NCBI GenBank assembly: GCA_002104895.1
Contig: MCFG01000224.1
Coordinates: 1-64,000 of the forward strand
DNA length: 64,000 nucleotides
Direction: 5' to 3'
Origin: Anaeromyces robustus
Lineage: Eukaryota; Neocallimastigomycota; Neocallimastigomycetes; Neocallimastigales; Neocallimastigaceae
The notes under the pieces are model-generated. The model was not told where the DNA came from, did no database searches, and saw only the letters and a program-made list of their open reading frames with translations. Made by a program: the position numbers and the translations under genes. Of this stretch, positions 1 to 23,380 are shown in pieces; position 1 is the stretch's first letter; each line of letters opens with the position of its first letter.

Positions 1-2
1 TT

Positions 3-933
3 TTAACGGTAACGACGTAAGGAAGTAGTGTTTTGCTTCTTCCATGTAGCTCTTCTACCTGATCCAGAAGTGTTGTTGTATCTGTGACCCTTGTTGTGAC
101 CTCTTGATTTCTTACCAGTAGCAGTAAGACCACGAGCTTCACGATGTTTGTGAACTGGGTTGACAATCCAATTTATTCTAGCATCACGACGAATAGCTTT
201 GTGAGATGGGTCAACAAGAATAACTTCAAAGTATTTGTAGGTAGAATCTTCATTAATCCAGTATGAATTTAAGACACGTAAATTACCACATTTACGAGCA
301 ACTCTTTCTTCAGCAGTAGCACGGAATTTCTTTTGGTATTTTAATTCAGCGATACCTTGGTGAACTGGTTTACCGTAAACAATACCTTTTGGATTTGGTC
401 TCTTACGACCACCACGACGGACACGAATTCTGTAAATAACGTAACCTTGCTTAGCCTTGTAACCTAAACGACGAGCTTTATCTGGTCTTGTTGGACGACT
501 AGCACGGTGTATAACATTTAATTGTCTGTATTCCCAGCAACGAACTCTTTCTAAGAATCCAAGAACATCTGATTGTTTTCTCTTGTATAATTCTTCAATG
601 TACTTGTAAGCTATTAAAATTAAAAGTATATATACATGAAAAAAAATTGATTAATAAGTCGTTTTTATATTAGGGTCATCGATCTTATTCACAGTGAATT
701 CATATCACAAAATAATTTATTATTTTATAATAATAAATTATTACTTTATTTTTTTTTAAAATATAAAAAAAAATAAAAAAGAGATTATTATATTATATTT
801 ATTAATATTATTAAATATTTCAAATATCAATATAACAATCGTGATAAGAATTATATTTTAAAACTGTGAAGGATCTAAATAAATATCGACTATATTATAC
901 AATTTTTATTTATTTTATCTACTAACCACCCAT
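3..933 (-). CDS. RPL15: 60S ribosomal protein eL15 (L15), two exons
   Basis: Structural protein of the large cytosolic ribosomal subunit. Exons are complement(927..933) and complement(3..610). The 7-nt first exon encodes Met-Gly plus the first base of Ala; exon 2 continues with [16 protein letters not shown], the near-invariant eukaryotic L15 N-terminus. Further family signatures are [39 protein letters not shown] and the C-terminal [15 protein letters not shown]. The spliced product is 204 residues, exactly the yeast and human length, and ends RRYR at a TAA. The intron (611..926, 316 nt) has an unusual GTTAGT donor and a TAG acceptor and contains a long-range inverted repeat described separately. 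Codon use is less AT-biased than in the neighbours, as expected for a highly expressed gene. Identity is near certain; the tiny first exon is supported by phase and by the conserved MG-AYKY join. Confidence 0.97.
681..875 (-). other. Long-range stem inside the RPL15 intron
   Basis: Within the RPL15 intron two nested arm pairs can form a stem. Positions 697..708 pair with 841..852 (11 of 12 positions complementary), and 681..694 pair with 864..875 (11 pairs and a small internal bulge). Both arms have more G+C than the surrounding intron. The pairs are correctly nested, so one extended hairpin would bring the donor region at 926 closer to the acceptor at 611. This is read directly from the sequence; a role in splicing or autoregulation is inference. 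Confidence 0.55.
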
Positions 934-1400
934 GATCTATTTTTTATTATTGTATTTATTTGATTTATTTTTATTTGATGTTTTATTTATTTTATTTTTA
1001 TATATTATATTTTTCAAAGTTTATTTATTTATTTGTTTGTTTTTATTTAATATAAAAAAAAATATTTAAAATTAGTATTTATATTTTACTTTTTTCATAA
1101 ATAAATATTCTAAATAAACTCTACAATTATAATTTTTGTTTTATTATTTACCTTACGATTTTTTTATAAAAATTTTGAAAGGAAGATTTAATCAATACAT
1201 TTTTACATTAATATTTAATAAAAAATTTTTTGTGTGAAACAATATGATTGGATAATTATTTTTTCTTAATTGATAATATAATTATTGATTCTTATTATAA
1301 TAATAATTAATTAATTATAAATAATTAAAATTGAATAAAATAAAATAAAAATATTATATTATATTATATTGTATTATAGAAATTTTGAAATGTTAATAAA
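934..1400. other. Divergent intergenic spacer, RPL15 / ZNHIT3-like
   Basis: A 467-bp AT-rich spacer between the start codons of two divergent genes, so it must hold both promoters. I see TTTAT/TTTGT runs and no distinct motif that stands out from the base composition. No ORF or RNA gene is supported. Confidence 0.6.
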
Positions 1401-2323
1401 ATGAATAATAAGAAAATATGTCAAGTTTGTAATGAAAATCCACCAAAATATAAATGTCCAAAATGTTTAATACCATAGTATATATCAAATAAATTTTTTA
1501 AAAATGAGACCTATATAATAATATTATGTTATACGATTTAATTAAAAAAAATATATTTTTTTTTTAAAATATAATATACTTTATTATCTACTATATAGTT
1601 GTTCATTAGCATGTTACAAAAAGCATAACGGTAAATGAAATTATATTATAATTAATATTATTATCTATATAATATAAATAATAATAAAAATAAATTTTAT
1701 TTTGAGTTATTAATAAATATATATCATGTAATTACTATATAAATATATTAAATACAATTGAAAATAATAAACTAAAAAGAAACACCATGTCAAAAGAAAG
1801 AAATTATACCAGTTAAAACTGAACCTGAAAAAAAAGAAGGTATAAAATTTAACTCATATGATAAAATAATTTGATGAAATAGTTTTATAAATAAAATTAA
1901 TTATTTATATTATATATATATATATTTATATTTAAAAAAAGAAAAAAAAGAGGATGAAGACGAAGACGAATATTTAACTAAAGTTCCTGAAGAAAAATTA
2001 AAACAATTGGGTACATATTATATATTATTGTTATTATTAAAAGAATATTGTATATTGTTAATTTATAATTTGTCATTTAAACAGTATTTCTCTAATTATT
2101 ATATATATATATATATATAATATACATTTTTTAAGGTCAATCAAAGGAATTAAGAGATTTATTACAGTATGAACAATTACAAACATTATTAAAAGAAATT
2201 GATAGTTCTTCAAAACCAGAACAATTATATGATCAAGCTTTTCAAAATATGCCACTTTTTAAAGAATTTGTAGATAAATCATTGGCAATCATTGATGATG
2301 ATGTTGAAGAAGAAAATAATTAA
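1401..2323 (+). CDS. HIT-type zinc finger protein, ZNHIT3-like
   Basis: Five exons: 1401..1477, 1599..1630, 1780..1839, 1942..2010, 2136..2323; 141 residues. The N-terminus is a complete zf-HIT module with all eight ligands, C7, C10, C19, C22, C27, C31, H35 and C40, in the family spacing (CQVC, YKCPKC, YCSLACYKKH). A Lys/Glu linker follows, then a C-terminal helical segment (SKELRDLLQYEQLQTLLKEI) and an acidic tail. Domain order and length match ZNHIT3 (yeast Hit1), which with NUFIP1/Rsa1 helps assemble box C/D snoRNPs in the nucleus with the R2TP-HSP90 machinery. The zf-HIT domain alone could belong to another ZNHIT member; small size and the C-terminal region favour ZNHIT3. All introns are GT-AG and all phases close. 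Confidence 0.85.
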
Positions 2324-2930
2324 ATTCAATTTCTTTAGAAATTTCATAATATAATTTATTATTTTAATATCCACTGATAAAGAAGTTTTATTAATATATT
2401 AGTATATTAATATATATTAATTAATATATACAGTACAAGTTAATTATTAAATATAAAATTATTCTATTCTCATATTTATCTCGTTTTTAACTTTTTTTAA
2501 TATTTATTTAATAACTTAATAACTTAATAATATTTATCTATTAACACTATATATATATATATATATATTTTATAAAGTTATTATATCAAACATACATATA
2601 ATATCAATACAATACACACAAACACAAAATTAAATTATAATAATAAAATTTTTAAAAAGAATTTTATATATAAAAAGATTTTTTATTATTAATTTGATAA
2701 AGTCGTATTTTAAATTAATATAGTAATATAGTATTTCTATCAAAACTTTTTTTTTTTTCTTTTTTTTTTTTTTAATATATATATTTTAATATATATATTA
2801 AAAATAATAATACAAAAGAAAAAATATATAATAATAAGTAAATTTATGTATAAGATAATTCATATATTTATATTTATATATATTTATATAATTACAAAAC
2901 TAAAAAAAAAAAAAAAAAAAATTTAAAAAT
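2324..2930. other. Convergent intergenic spacer
   Basis: 607 bp between two converging 3' ends. It holds T and A homopolymers and TA-dinucleotide runs near 2545..2570 and 2780..2800. Both poly(A) sites should lie here, but AATAAA-like strings are too common in this composition to assign one. Nothing else seen. Confidence 0.6.
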
Positions 2931-6207
<3,277 letters not shown>

Positions 6208-6423
6208 GTTTTAATTTTAATAATTGATATTTCAAAAAAAAAAAAAACTAATACTAATAATATTAAGTAAATAGATATATATATGTTTTATAATTTTAAT
6301 GACTAATTATAATGGAATGGCTATATAAAACCTGTATTTTATTATTTAGCAATAATTTTATATATATATATATATATTTAATATAATAATTCTTTCTTAT
6401 ATTAAAAAAAGTAGTTATAATTA

Positions 6424-6474
<51 letters not shown>

Positions 6475-8502
6475 AATATATTACCTGTTTAATTATGTAA
6501 AAAAAAAAAAAATTATAACTATTATTATATTTATTATTATTATATATGACTAACTACATAAGATTATAAAAATCTTTTATTTATAATATTAGAATGTTAT
6601 AAACATTTATAAAATTCAAAATTATCAGAATAAAGTATATATATATATTTTAATTTTAAATATAAAACGTTTTTATTAATATTAAATTAAATTTTTAAAT
6701 ATTGAACTATAATAATGATTATATAATAAAAGAAATACTAATAATGTAAAAAAGAAATAAATAAATAAATGATTATTTCAATACAAAATATAATAAAAAC
6801 AAAAAAGAAAAATTTTAATAAAAAAAGTAATAAATTTTTATTACTTTTTTTTTTTTTAGTAATAAATATATTTTATATATATTAAATTTTTATATTAAAT
6901 ATAGTTTCATTTGTTTTATTTATAATATTTAATGAACATTATTAATAAAAAAAAGTAAAAACAAAACAAAAGGAAAAAAAGAAAAAGAATTTATTCTTAT
7001 TTTTAAGTACAATAATTAAAAAAGTTTACCATAATTTTATATATAATACAAATTATTTTAGTTATTAAAAATTTAAATATAATATTTATTATATAATATA
7101 ATATTTATTATATTATATTATATTTAGTATATATAATTTTAGTGTATATAAAAAAAAAAAAAATATTGAATAATATTTTGTAATTACACACCACCACAAT
7201 AAAAGTGTTGTAATTTTTTTTTTCTCTCTCTCTCTCTCTAATTATGAATAATTATATATAGAATTTTTATTATATTCATTTAATTAATAATACATTTTAT
7301 ATATTATAATTATATTGCAATATATTATATTATATATTCTTCTATTAGTTTATTGAATAAGTTAGTTAATTAAAAAAAAAAAAAAGAAAAACTTGCCATA
7401 ATAAAACTTTAAAAGATAAGAAAAATATTAATTTATAAATATATTGAATTTGAATTAATTATAATTATTATATAATACAATTATAATAAATTTATATTTA
7501 ATTTATAAATGATACATATATTTAATATATTATAATTATATTTTAATATATTAATTAAATCACTAAAAAAATTTTTTTAATTATCTTAATTGACAACTTT
7601 AAAAAAAAAAAAAAATTGAAAAAAAAAAATTTGATAATAAATTATTATAGATAATTATTATTTATTTATTTTGTGATACAATATAGGACTTAAATAAAAA
7701 ATTTTATTTTAGTTATCCCTTCAGTCAACATTTTTCATATGGATATTATTATTATTATTACTATAAAATTATAAAATTTTATTATCAATAATAATATATT
7801 TTTAATAATAATAATAATAATAATAATATTGATAATAATAATAATAATAATAATATTGATAATAATAATAATAATAATAAAAGTATGACTTTTTATCTTA
7901 AAATAAATAATAGTAATAATAAAAATGAATTAAAATATATGTGATAATATTATCATTAATAATAAATAATAATAATGAAAATGATTCTGATTAAAAAAAT
8001 AAACTATAAATTATAAGATAAAGTAAAATATGTAGTAATTATAATAATAAATATCACAATTAATGTCATTGTAGTCTTTATAATAATAAATAACACAATT
8101 AATAACATAAATTTAAAAAAAAATGAACAAGGTCAAATAATGAAACTTTTTACAATTTTTCATTAATTAATATTTATTTATTGAACAGTTAAATAAAAAT
8201 AGAACAAAAAGATAAATAAAGCTTAGCTTAGACATTATTAATATATAATTTTATTATATTTTAAATTACTATTATAATCTTAATATAATTAATAAAAAAA
8301 ATATATATATAAATATATAAAAGAAAAGAAAATCAGAATTATCCTATTAAAAATACAATGATAGAAATAATAAAATTTATTATATTCTATTATTTATTTG
8401 TTAAAATCATCATAGTATCATTATCATTACTACAAATTTTTATTTATTAAAATTATTACTATTATTATTATTATATATTATTATTTATTTATTAAAATTA
8501 TT

Positions 8503-8534
<32 letters not shown>

Positions 8535-9777
8535 TTAAAACCATTATTATTATTATTATTATATATTATTTATTTATTTATTATTATGATTATTATTATT
8601 TATTGTTATTATTACAGTTATTTTATTAATAAAAATATTTATTATTGCTATTCTACCAAAAAAAAAAAAATTAATCTTGTAAATATGACCGATCTTTTTT
8701 GAATTATTATAATTATTTTAAAAGCATATTCAAACAAAACATTTTATTGAATATTTATGATGTTTTTATTCTTAACTTTATCTTCAATATCATTTATTTT
8801 AATTTTTTCTGTATACATATCAAAGTTATATATTTTAATAAAATATAAATGCAAATAGAAAATGTCAAAAATAAATTTTAATAGTTAATAATAAATGAAA
8901 ACTAAAATATATAAATCAAAATTATTAAAGTCTTAATTTAAAATTATATTATTTTTTATTTGGTAACATTGAATTTTGAGTTGATCAGAAAATTTTAAAT
9001 ATATTTAAAGGGTTAAATCAATGTTTAGGATTATTTAATATATTAAAAAAAAAAGATTTATAGTGGATTAAAATAGCATATGTATATATATTATTGTACA
9101 ATACTTAATTATGATTTATATGAATATATTTCTGATATCTACTTATTTATATATTTGATTTTTTTTTTTATTTTTATTAAATTATATAATTTTTAATATA
9201 CATATATATAAGTTTAAAAAAGATCTTTAATAGTAAATATAAATGTATTGAGGAGTTATAATATATTGGAAATGAATAATTACATTTATAATATATTTTT
9301 GTATATATATTTAAGAATTGATAGTTCTTTTAATCATGTATACATGTATATATATATTTCCATCTATACTTTCTTATAAAAAATAAATAGTCGATAATAA
9401 TTTTAACAATTTATTATTTTTTATATGTAAAGTTTTAAATATTTTAAATATTTTTCAAATTTTTAGTTTAGTAAAATATAATTTAGTTTTAACTGAGTTA
9501 ATAAATTTTAATAAATGACATTTATTTATTAACAAAATATAATTTAAATAATTCTTTTTTGGAAAAAGTGGATACTTTAACAAATAAATAATCCAATCAT
9601 ATTAAAAATAATAATTAATAAACTTAAAAAATAATTAAATTATTAATGATAAAAATAAAAATAATTATAAAAAAATATTTAGAATAGAAGTAACATATAT
9701 ATTTAAATAAAAATATTTATAAAAAAATTTTTAGATAAATTTTCATTTTTATAATTTATAATATAATTTTACTACAA
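6208..9777. other. 3.6 kb gene-free divergent spacer
   Basis: Between the divergent start codons of the MARCH5-like gene and TTI1. It contains AAT/ATT runs (6426..6470, 7803..7880), a (CT)n tract near 7222..7238, TTTA runs near 8505..8585 and many homopolymers. An imperfect direct repeat of about 45 bp (TTATAATAATAAATAWCACAATTAAT type) lies near 8038..8105. In-frame stops are dense in all frames and I see no RNA gene. Both promoters must lie here but cannot be placed. Confidence 0.6.
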
Positions 9778-15395
<5,618 letters not shown>

Positions 15396-17895
15396 AAAAA
15401 TTTTTATTAGATATATAAAAATATATATCAATATCAATATTTAAAAAAAAAAAGAAAAAAAAAGAAATTAATAATAAAATAAAACCTTAAAGTATAATTA
15501 ATATAATAATAATAAAAAAAAATAAATATAATAATTAAAATATAATAATAAATAAAAAGTATACATTTAATCTTTATTATGTTTCTTTTAACATGAATCA
15601 TATATATTATATATAAATATAAAGAATTAATATAATGATTAAAATACAAATTACTATAGTTTTTTTTTTTTTTTTTTTTTTTAAATATTTAATATATATA
15701 TATAAGTATAAAATGAATTTATAAAGAATTTGATATTAAAAAAAAAAAAGAAAAAAAACAGGAAAAATATAGATATATTTATATATATATGACATTAATA
15801 TAATGTATATATTATATATTTATATATATATTAATTGTAATATAATAGATATCAATAATTTAATGGTATTATAATATAATTATATTAATTTATAACAATA
15901 TATATAAAAGTTCCATAAATTATTTTCAATTATTCAGATTTTTTAACCTACATCAAATTAAATAATAAAACCAAAAAAAGAAATTTTTTTTTTATTTTTT
16001 ACATAATTAATGTGAATTTTGATTATAATAATATTCCTTTTAAATATAGTTTTACTGTAAATTTATTTAATAATAATTATAATGATGATGTTAATGTTAT
16101 TTTTAGATTTATTTATTTATTTATTATGTATCTGCTTTTTTTTATTTTTCATCGAAAACATTATGATAAATTAGGGAAAAAAAAAGAAATACTATAAGAA
16201 AAAAATTATTTATTTATTTCTGACATTCATATATTTTTTTTGTTTACATCAAAAAAAAAAAAAATTCTTTATACATTTTTATTATTAATGTACTTAATAT
16301 ATGATACAATATATTCTAATTATATTTATTTAATATATAATCAATAAAATATTTTATAGAAATTTTTTTTAATATAAATGTTACACATGAAATTAAAAAA
16401 AAAAAGATAATATTAAAATATTTTTGATGTGATGAGTAATACATTTTATATATATAATATATATATATAAACTAATATGTAAATAATAATAATAACAAAC
16501 CATAATAATAATAATAATAATAATAATATTGGCATTGATATATATGTAATAACAATAATATTAGATAATAATTACTAAACCAATAATTATTATGTTTCTT
16601 TATTTAGATAATGAAGTGGTTTATCAATTAATAATAATAATATTATTATTACTGTCAATATTTTAACTATATTTAGTATAACCATGATTCAGAAAATAAT
16701 TTATATTGTATGAATATTGATTAATATAAAATAATAATAATATTTACAAATATTCTAATAAAACAAAATAAAATAAAAATAATAAAATTAAAATAAAATG
16801 TAATTAATAAGATTAAGTGAAAAATGGTATAAAGAAAGTATTATCATCATTTTTTTTTATTAAACTATTTAATAATAAATGCATTTTAATATACTAAAGT
16901 TTAATTAAAAATTCAAATAGATAAGAATAAAAATTAATAATCCAAAACCATAATTAAATTATAATATTTATTTTAATATAATAATTGATACCCAAAAGAA
17001 ATCAATTTATAGATTATTGAATGAATGTTATTATTTAGAAAAAATATAATTTTTTAATAATCGTTTTAAATAATTTTAAGATTAGTATTAAATCAAATAT
17101 TAAATTATAAAATAGAGTAAAATAAAATAATAATGATAATTAAATAAAAGAAATAAAACTATAACTCTATAAAGAATATATTTATTTTTTAAATTAGTAA
17201 TTAACATATTTATTATACTTTTTTTTTTATTTAACATTTTATTATTTTATTATTTAATATTTAACTTTAAATTAAATTTTTGTTTTTATTTTTTTTAAGA
17301 TCATATATATATATATATTTATTTATTAATTATTAATTCTTTGTTAAATTTTCTTTTTATCAGTTATTTTTATTAGATGATTTGTTTTAATTAAATGTGA
17401 ATATTTTATTTTATAATATTATATTTTTTATTTTCATATAAGATTTTAATTAAAAGATTAATCTATTATTGATTATTTCTAAATATAAATTATTTAATCA
17501 ATTGTAATTTGTTAGAATATCAACAGAAAAAAAAAATAATTATTTTTATTGATGTTTAAAAAAAAATACATAATTATATTTATACAAAGTAATATAGAAA
17601 ATAAATAATTAAATTACTTTACCTTATAATAGTTATATTGTAAATAAAATAATTAAAATATAATTAATTATCTTGATATATTACTATTATAATTATTAAT
17701 TTTATTTTTTATTATTATAATTTAATTCTTCTTTTTTATTTTAAATAAATATTTTTATTTTCATTTTCTTTTTCATTTTTATTATTATTTTTTTTTTTTA
17801 ATTAAAAAGTTTAAATGAAAAAAATTTTTTTTTTCCTTCTATTTCAATTTTCTATTTTCTATTTTATTTATTTAAATGTAGTTTACATTAAATTG

Positions 17896-17928
<33 letters not shown>

Positions 17929-18119
17929 TTAAAATTTTTAATTAAATTTTTTAATTTAATTTTTTATTTATCTTAAAATATATAAATTATGTTAAACCCT
18001 ACTTAATATATTGTTATTAAATAAATAATATAACAAAATATATTCCAATATATGCTATTTTTTAATTAAAATTTTTATTTAACAAAATATGAAATATTTA
18101 TTTATTTTGGTATATAAAA

Positions 18120-18166
<47 letters not shown>

Positions 18167-21100
18167 AAAATAAATAATAAATTCTATTTATATTTAATTA
18201 AATAAAATATTTTTCATTATTATCATAGACTTTATTAAATATTAATAATTAAAAGAAAAACTTTTAATGTTGAAAAGAAATGAATATAAATAATTATTAT
18301 TTATTAGGTTTAGTTTAGTTTAGTTTAATTAATATACTTTTTATTATAATACTGTATAATACTATTTTATATAATATGTAAAATATAAAAAGTTGGTTTT
18401 ATTAATTTTTTTTAGTTTTTTTATTGTTTTAATTTTTGTTATTATTAGTCAGTTTATAGAATGAATTGTACTACCAATAATTAAATTATACTTTATTAAT
18501 AATTTTAAAACTTTAGAATTTTCAATGATAAAATATAATTATTTAACAAATAAAGAAATACATAATACATAAAGTATCATAAATTTTTATTTATTATTAT
18601 TATTATGTTAACAATTTAGATAACCTCCTTTTTATTAATAATTATTTGATTGTTTGTTTTTTTTTTAATACATTTCATATATAAAATTCTTCGTGGCTTA
18701 TAATATCATATTATTTCATATATATATTTTTTTAATCTTTTTTTTTTTTATTATATATAATATTATTTATACTTTTATTTATTTAAAGTGTGTCACATCA
18801 TACCATATAAAAAACTTTATTATTTTATTTCTTAAAATAATCTTCAATATAAATAAAGAAAAGAAAAAACAAAAATTGGTATACAAAATTCAAATTTTTT
18901 TACTTATTATAACACTTTTAAAAGATATTATAATAGAATAAAGGTCTTTCTTTTTGTAATAAGAAAAAATAATAAATAGAATAATTTTTGATTATTGTTG
19001 TTATTATTATTATTATTATTATTATTAATAATTAACTAATAGATACTATTATAATAATAATAATATTAATTGTTAATTGTATTATATTTACTATTATATA
19101 ATAAGAAGAATATGAAAAATAAAAAATAATAATAAAACTATTTTATATGTGAAAGAATTTACACAGATAAAATTCTATATTAAAGTATAATATATATTCA
19201 AATATATTTATACATTTATTATAATATAAACAAATTAAATAGGTAATATATTAATTTTAATTTATTTTAATTGAATTACATATATTTTCAATATATTATA
19301 AAATATTTTAATTATAAAGTAAGCATTCATAAAAAAATTTTAATTTTTTAAAAAAAATAATTTTTTAAAAGGAAGTATTAAAAAAATCAATATTAAATAA
19401 AAATTAAAAAAACTTTAAAATAAATAAATAAATAATAAATAATAAAATAAAGTAATTAATACTAATAATATTATTATTATTATTATTAGTATTATTATAT
19501 AAATAATCAAGAATAAATAAATAATAAAAATAATACTTTAATAATTATTATTATTATTATTATTATTAACTATTATGTATTAAATTTAATATATATTGTT
19601 TTTAAATAAATAAATAAATAAATTAATAAATAAATAAATTAATATATATATAAATAAATATTAATTAATAAATAAATAAATATATGCAGATTAATAAATA
19701 ATAAATAATAAAATCCATATAATAAAAAAATGAAATTTTAATTAATAATAAAAAAAGCAGAATAAGATATTAAATAATATTAATATATTAATATAATAGT
19801 TTAAAAAACTGAATTTTAATATTATAAAAGAATATAAAATAAATACTTTTTCTTTTCCTTTTTTTTCTTTTTTCTTTTTTTTTTTTTTTTTTAAATATTA
19901 AATATCATATATTAAAGTGTATATAAATGAATTAAAAAATATATAGTAATATTTTTTTTTAAAAAACAAAATAACTTTTTTTTCTTTATAATTCATTTTA
20001 TTTTTTATTTTTTTTTTTTTTTTTTTAAATTTAACTATATAATTATTTTTTTAAATAATTCATACAATACAATGTATGAATTTAAAAATTTAATATTTAA
20101 TATATTGTAAAAAAAAAAAAGAAAAAAGCAAAATTAAAAAAAAATTAAAGAATAAAAATAAAGAAAAGAGAGAGTGAAAAAAGACTAATAAAAGAAAGAA
20201 AAAAAAAACTATTAGTAATTATTTAGAACTGTTAGTTAAGAAATTTATATATATTTAAATAATATAATAAATTCATTGTTCATAATTATAATAGTATAAT
20301 AAAATATATTTTAAATTTAATAGTGTTAAATATAAAAAAATATAAAGGTTTAAATTTAAAGAATTTTATTTGTATTTTGTTAAATATAACTAATATAAAG
20401 TTAAAAAAAATACATGTAAAATACAAAGAATATATAAATTCATTTCCTTTTTAAATATTTATTTTATTGTATTTTTTTTTTAAAGTTTAAAGAAAAAGAA
20501 TATAATAAAAATAATAAATAAAAGGAAATATATTGGCATGAATTATAATATATATAATAAAGTAAATATAATATAATTCATATAACATATATAGGCCAAA
20601 TAAGCTAAAATAAAATAATTATATAACATTAAAAATTATGATATATATAAGAAAAAATATATAAAACAACAAAAGTGAGATTATTTCAAAAAAAAAATAA
20701 AAAAGTAAAAATAATATAACTATTATTTCTTTTATTATTTACATATATTTTTATTATTATTTCAAAAAAATAATAATAGTTAGTGAAAATAAAATAAAAA
20801 TAAAAATAAAAATATAATGTTATATAGTTTTAACCATTAGATATTAAAATAATATTAAAAAAAAATTTTTTTTTTATTATTATATTAAATATTTCCTTTT
20901 TTATTATGGAAATTCTATTATTAATATTTTTGAAAATATAAAAATATTTTAAACTAACGAATATTTTTAATATATATATAATTTTTATCAAATATATCAA
21001 ATTAAATATATGTATATGTATAAAATAAAACAACAAAAAAAAAAAAACTGTCAAAAGAGAAAAAGATTTGTTTTTTTTTATAATCTTCAAAAAATAATGT

Positions 21101-22220
21101 TTATGCTTATTTAACATTTTAATTAATAAAATATTTTATAATTTTCACACTATATCATATTTTATTATTAAATCCTTAATATAACGACTAATATTTTTTA
21201 TTTTTTTTTTGCATATATCACTCATTACAAGGTATTTTTTCATTTATATTATATTATTTATTTATAAATTATTATTTTTTATATATATTACTAATCAATT
21301 ACTCTTTTAAATAATATTATCTTGATTTGATAATTTATATTTTAAATAAAAAAAAAGCATATATATTATATATATCAACAATAAAATCAATTTTTATAAA
21401 ACATATTAACACATTAAACGTATTTAAGTACTAAATTATATAATTATATTAATCTATATATATATATTTGAGAAACTCATTAAAACCATAACACTTAATA
21501 AATATTTCAAAAAAAAAAACAACAATAAACGATTTAAACATTAAAAAATAATAAAAAACGATAAAAATTTTTAACATATATTTTTTTTACTAAAAAAAAA
21601 TAAATTTTGATATAAAACCATTTTATTTTTGTAAATATTTTGTATATAACATATTTATTGATGAAAATAATACATAATAAATTTTTTCAATCTAAAAAAA
21701 ATAAAACAACAAAACAAACAATCAATCAATAATAATAAAAAACAAACAATAATAAAAAGAACAACTATATCTACCCAGAAAATAAAAGAAAATTTTTTTC
21801 AACAAAAAAAAAAAATCAATATCAATCTTAACAAACTATTTTAAATAAATAATTTAATTAATCAAAAAAAAAAAAAAGATTTAAAAATAATTAATTAATA
21901 CATTTTTAAAAAAAATTTAAAAAAATTAATATTTTAAAATATTAAAATTTTTTTACCAATCAAAATTAATTAAATACAATTATATTAAAAGAACAATAAT
22001 ATCAAAAACTTAAAATAAAGAAAAAATAGCAACTAAATTTATTAAAATTGAAAATATAAAAAAATTAAAATTAAAATTAATATTTAAATTAAAAAAAAAA
22101 AAAAGAGTTATACACAAAGAAAAATTAAAGAGAATTTAAATATACAACTTAATATATTATATAAACTATAAACATATAAAATAATTAAAATAAATATTTT
22201 ATCATAATAATAATAATAAA
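15396..22220. other. 6.8 kb gene-free spacer, TTI1 to Sel1-repeat gene
   Basis: The longest stretch without a supported gene. It holds (AAAT)n near 18118..18165, mixed AAT/ATT runs (16505..16530, 19005..19025, 19480..19565), T tracts (15660..15682, 17899..17921) and TA-rich patches. The few ORFs of 60-95 codons (for example 18693..18941 and 20830..21117) are Ile/Phe/Lys/Asn-rich translations of AT noise with no domain and no plausible splice partners. The last roughly 700 bp (21480..22220) are A-rich on the plus strand and are probably the 5' leader and promoter of the Sel1-repeat gene. Confidence 0.55.
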
Positions 22221-23348
22221 ATGGCTTCATTAGATGTTGAAAAAGTTAAATATATTAATGGTACTTTCCAAATTGATGGAAAAATAATACCTAAAAAGAA
22301 ATTTGTAAAAGAGGTTGCAAAATATTTAAAAACTACTAGTGAAATTTATGGTATAGCTCAAGCTCAAGCAGGTGTAGCATGGTGCTATAAAAAAGGTATA
22401 CTTCATGTCATACAAGATTATAAAGATGAACTTCGTGAAAAAGACATAGGGCATTCAAATTCTATGCATTCTAATTCATCACTTTCATCTTTAAATTCAA
22501 TAACTACTATGACAGAAGAAAATAATATTATACCTATTAATGAACGTCGTCGTAATAGTAGTCATTCTATTTCTGCTATATCTAATTCTACATCTTCTTC
22601 AACTAATACTATGACAAATCCTGTAAATCTTAATACCATTGATGAAGATAATAATTATGATAATGTAGATGAAAGTGAACCTTATCTTTTAGATCAATCT
22701 CAACATAGTGATGATATAGAAGAAATAAGAAGATTATATAATTTATCGTTATTAGTTGATGATGATTTAACTAATAATTCAGCTATGAATAATGTTAATG
22801 AAACTAGATCAATACACGATACTAATAATATAATTTTATCACCTCCTATTGTTCCATCTCATGGTAATTTAGAAATAGATTATTCTTCCTATTCTAATCG
22901 TTCTCATGAAAGTTTAGATCATGAAGATATTGAACCTTTAGTTGAAGAAATAGAAAAAGATAAAGAAAAAGAAAAAGAAGAAGAAGAAGAAGAAGAAGAA
23001 GAAGAAATAAAAAATAATGAAGAAGAAAATAAAGTAAAAATACCTAATCCTATTACTCCTGAATCTATATCACCTGAATCTTCAGCTCCATCATCTCCAT
23101 CTACTCCACCAAGAACTATTTCTTTAAATCAAAATATTCAACTAAATCAATCTAATAATTCTAATAATAATAATATACCAGTGTTAGCTAGTACACATTA
23201 TACCCCACAAGAAAGTTCAATAATTCAAACTTCTTTAAATACTGATCAATTATTTATGTCTACTAGTAACACAGATGAAAGAGCTGTTATTATTAATGCC
23301 GGTAATAGTAAGTATATTTTATATAAATATATTATATATAATATTATA

Positions 23349-23380
<32 letters not shown>

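Noticed and set aside
15434-21117. Isolated ORFs of 60-95 codons (15434..15649, 16012..16197, 18693..18941, 20830..21117)
   Set aside because: Composition is Ile/Phe/Lys/Asn/Tyr noise, with no domain, no plausible splice partners and no codon-use difference from spacer.
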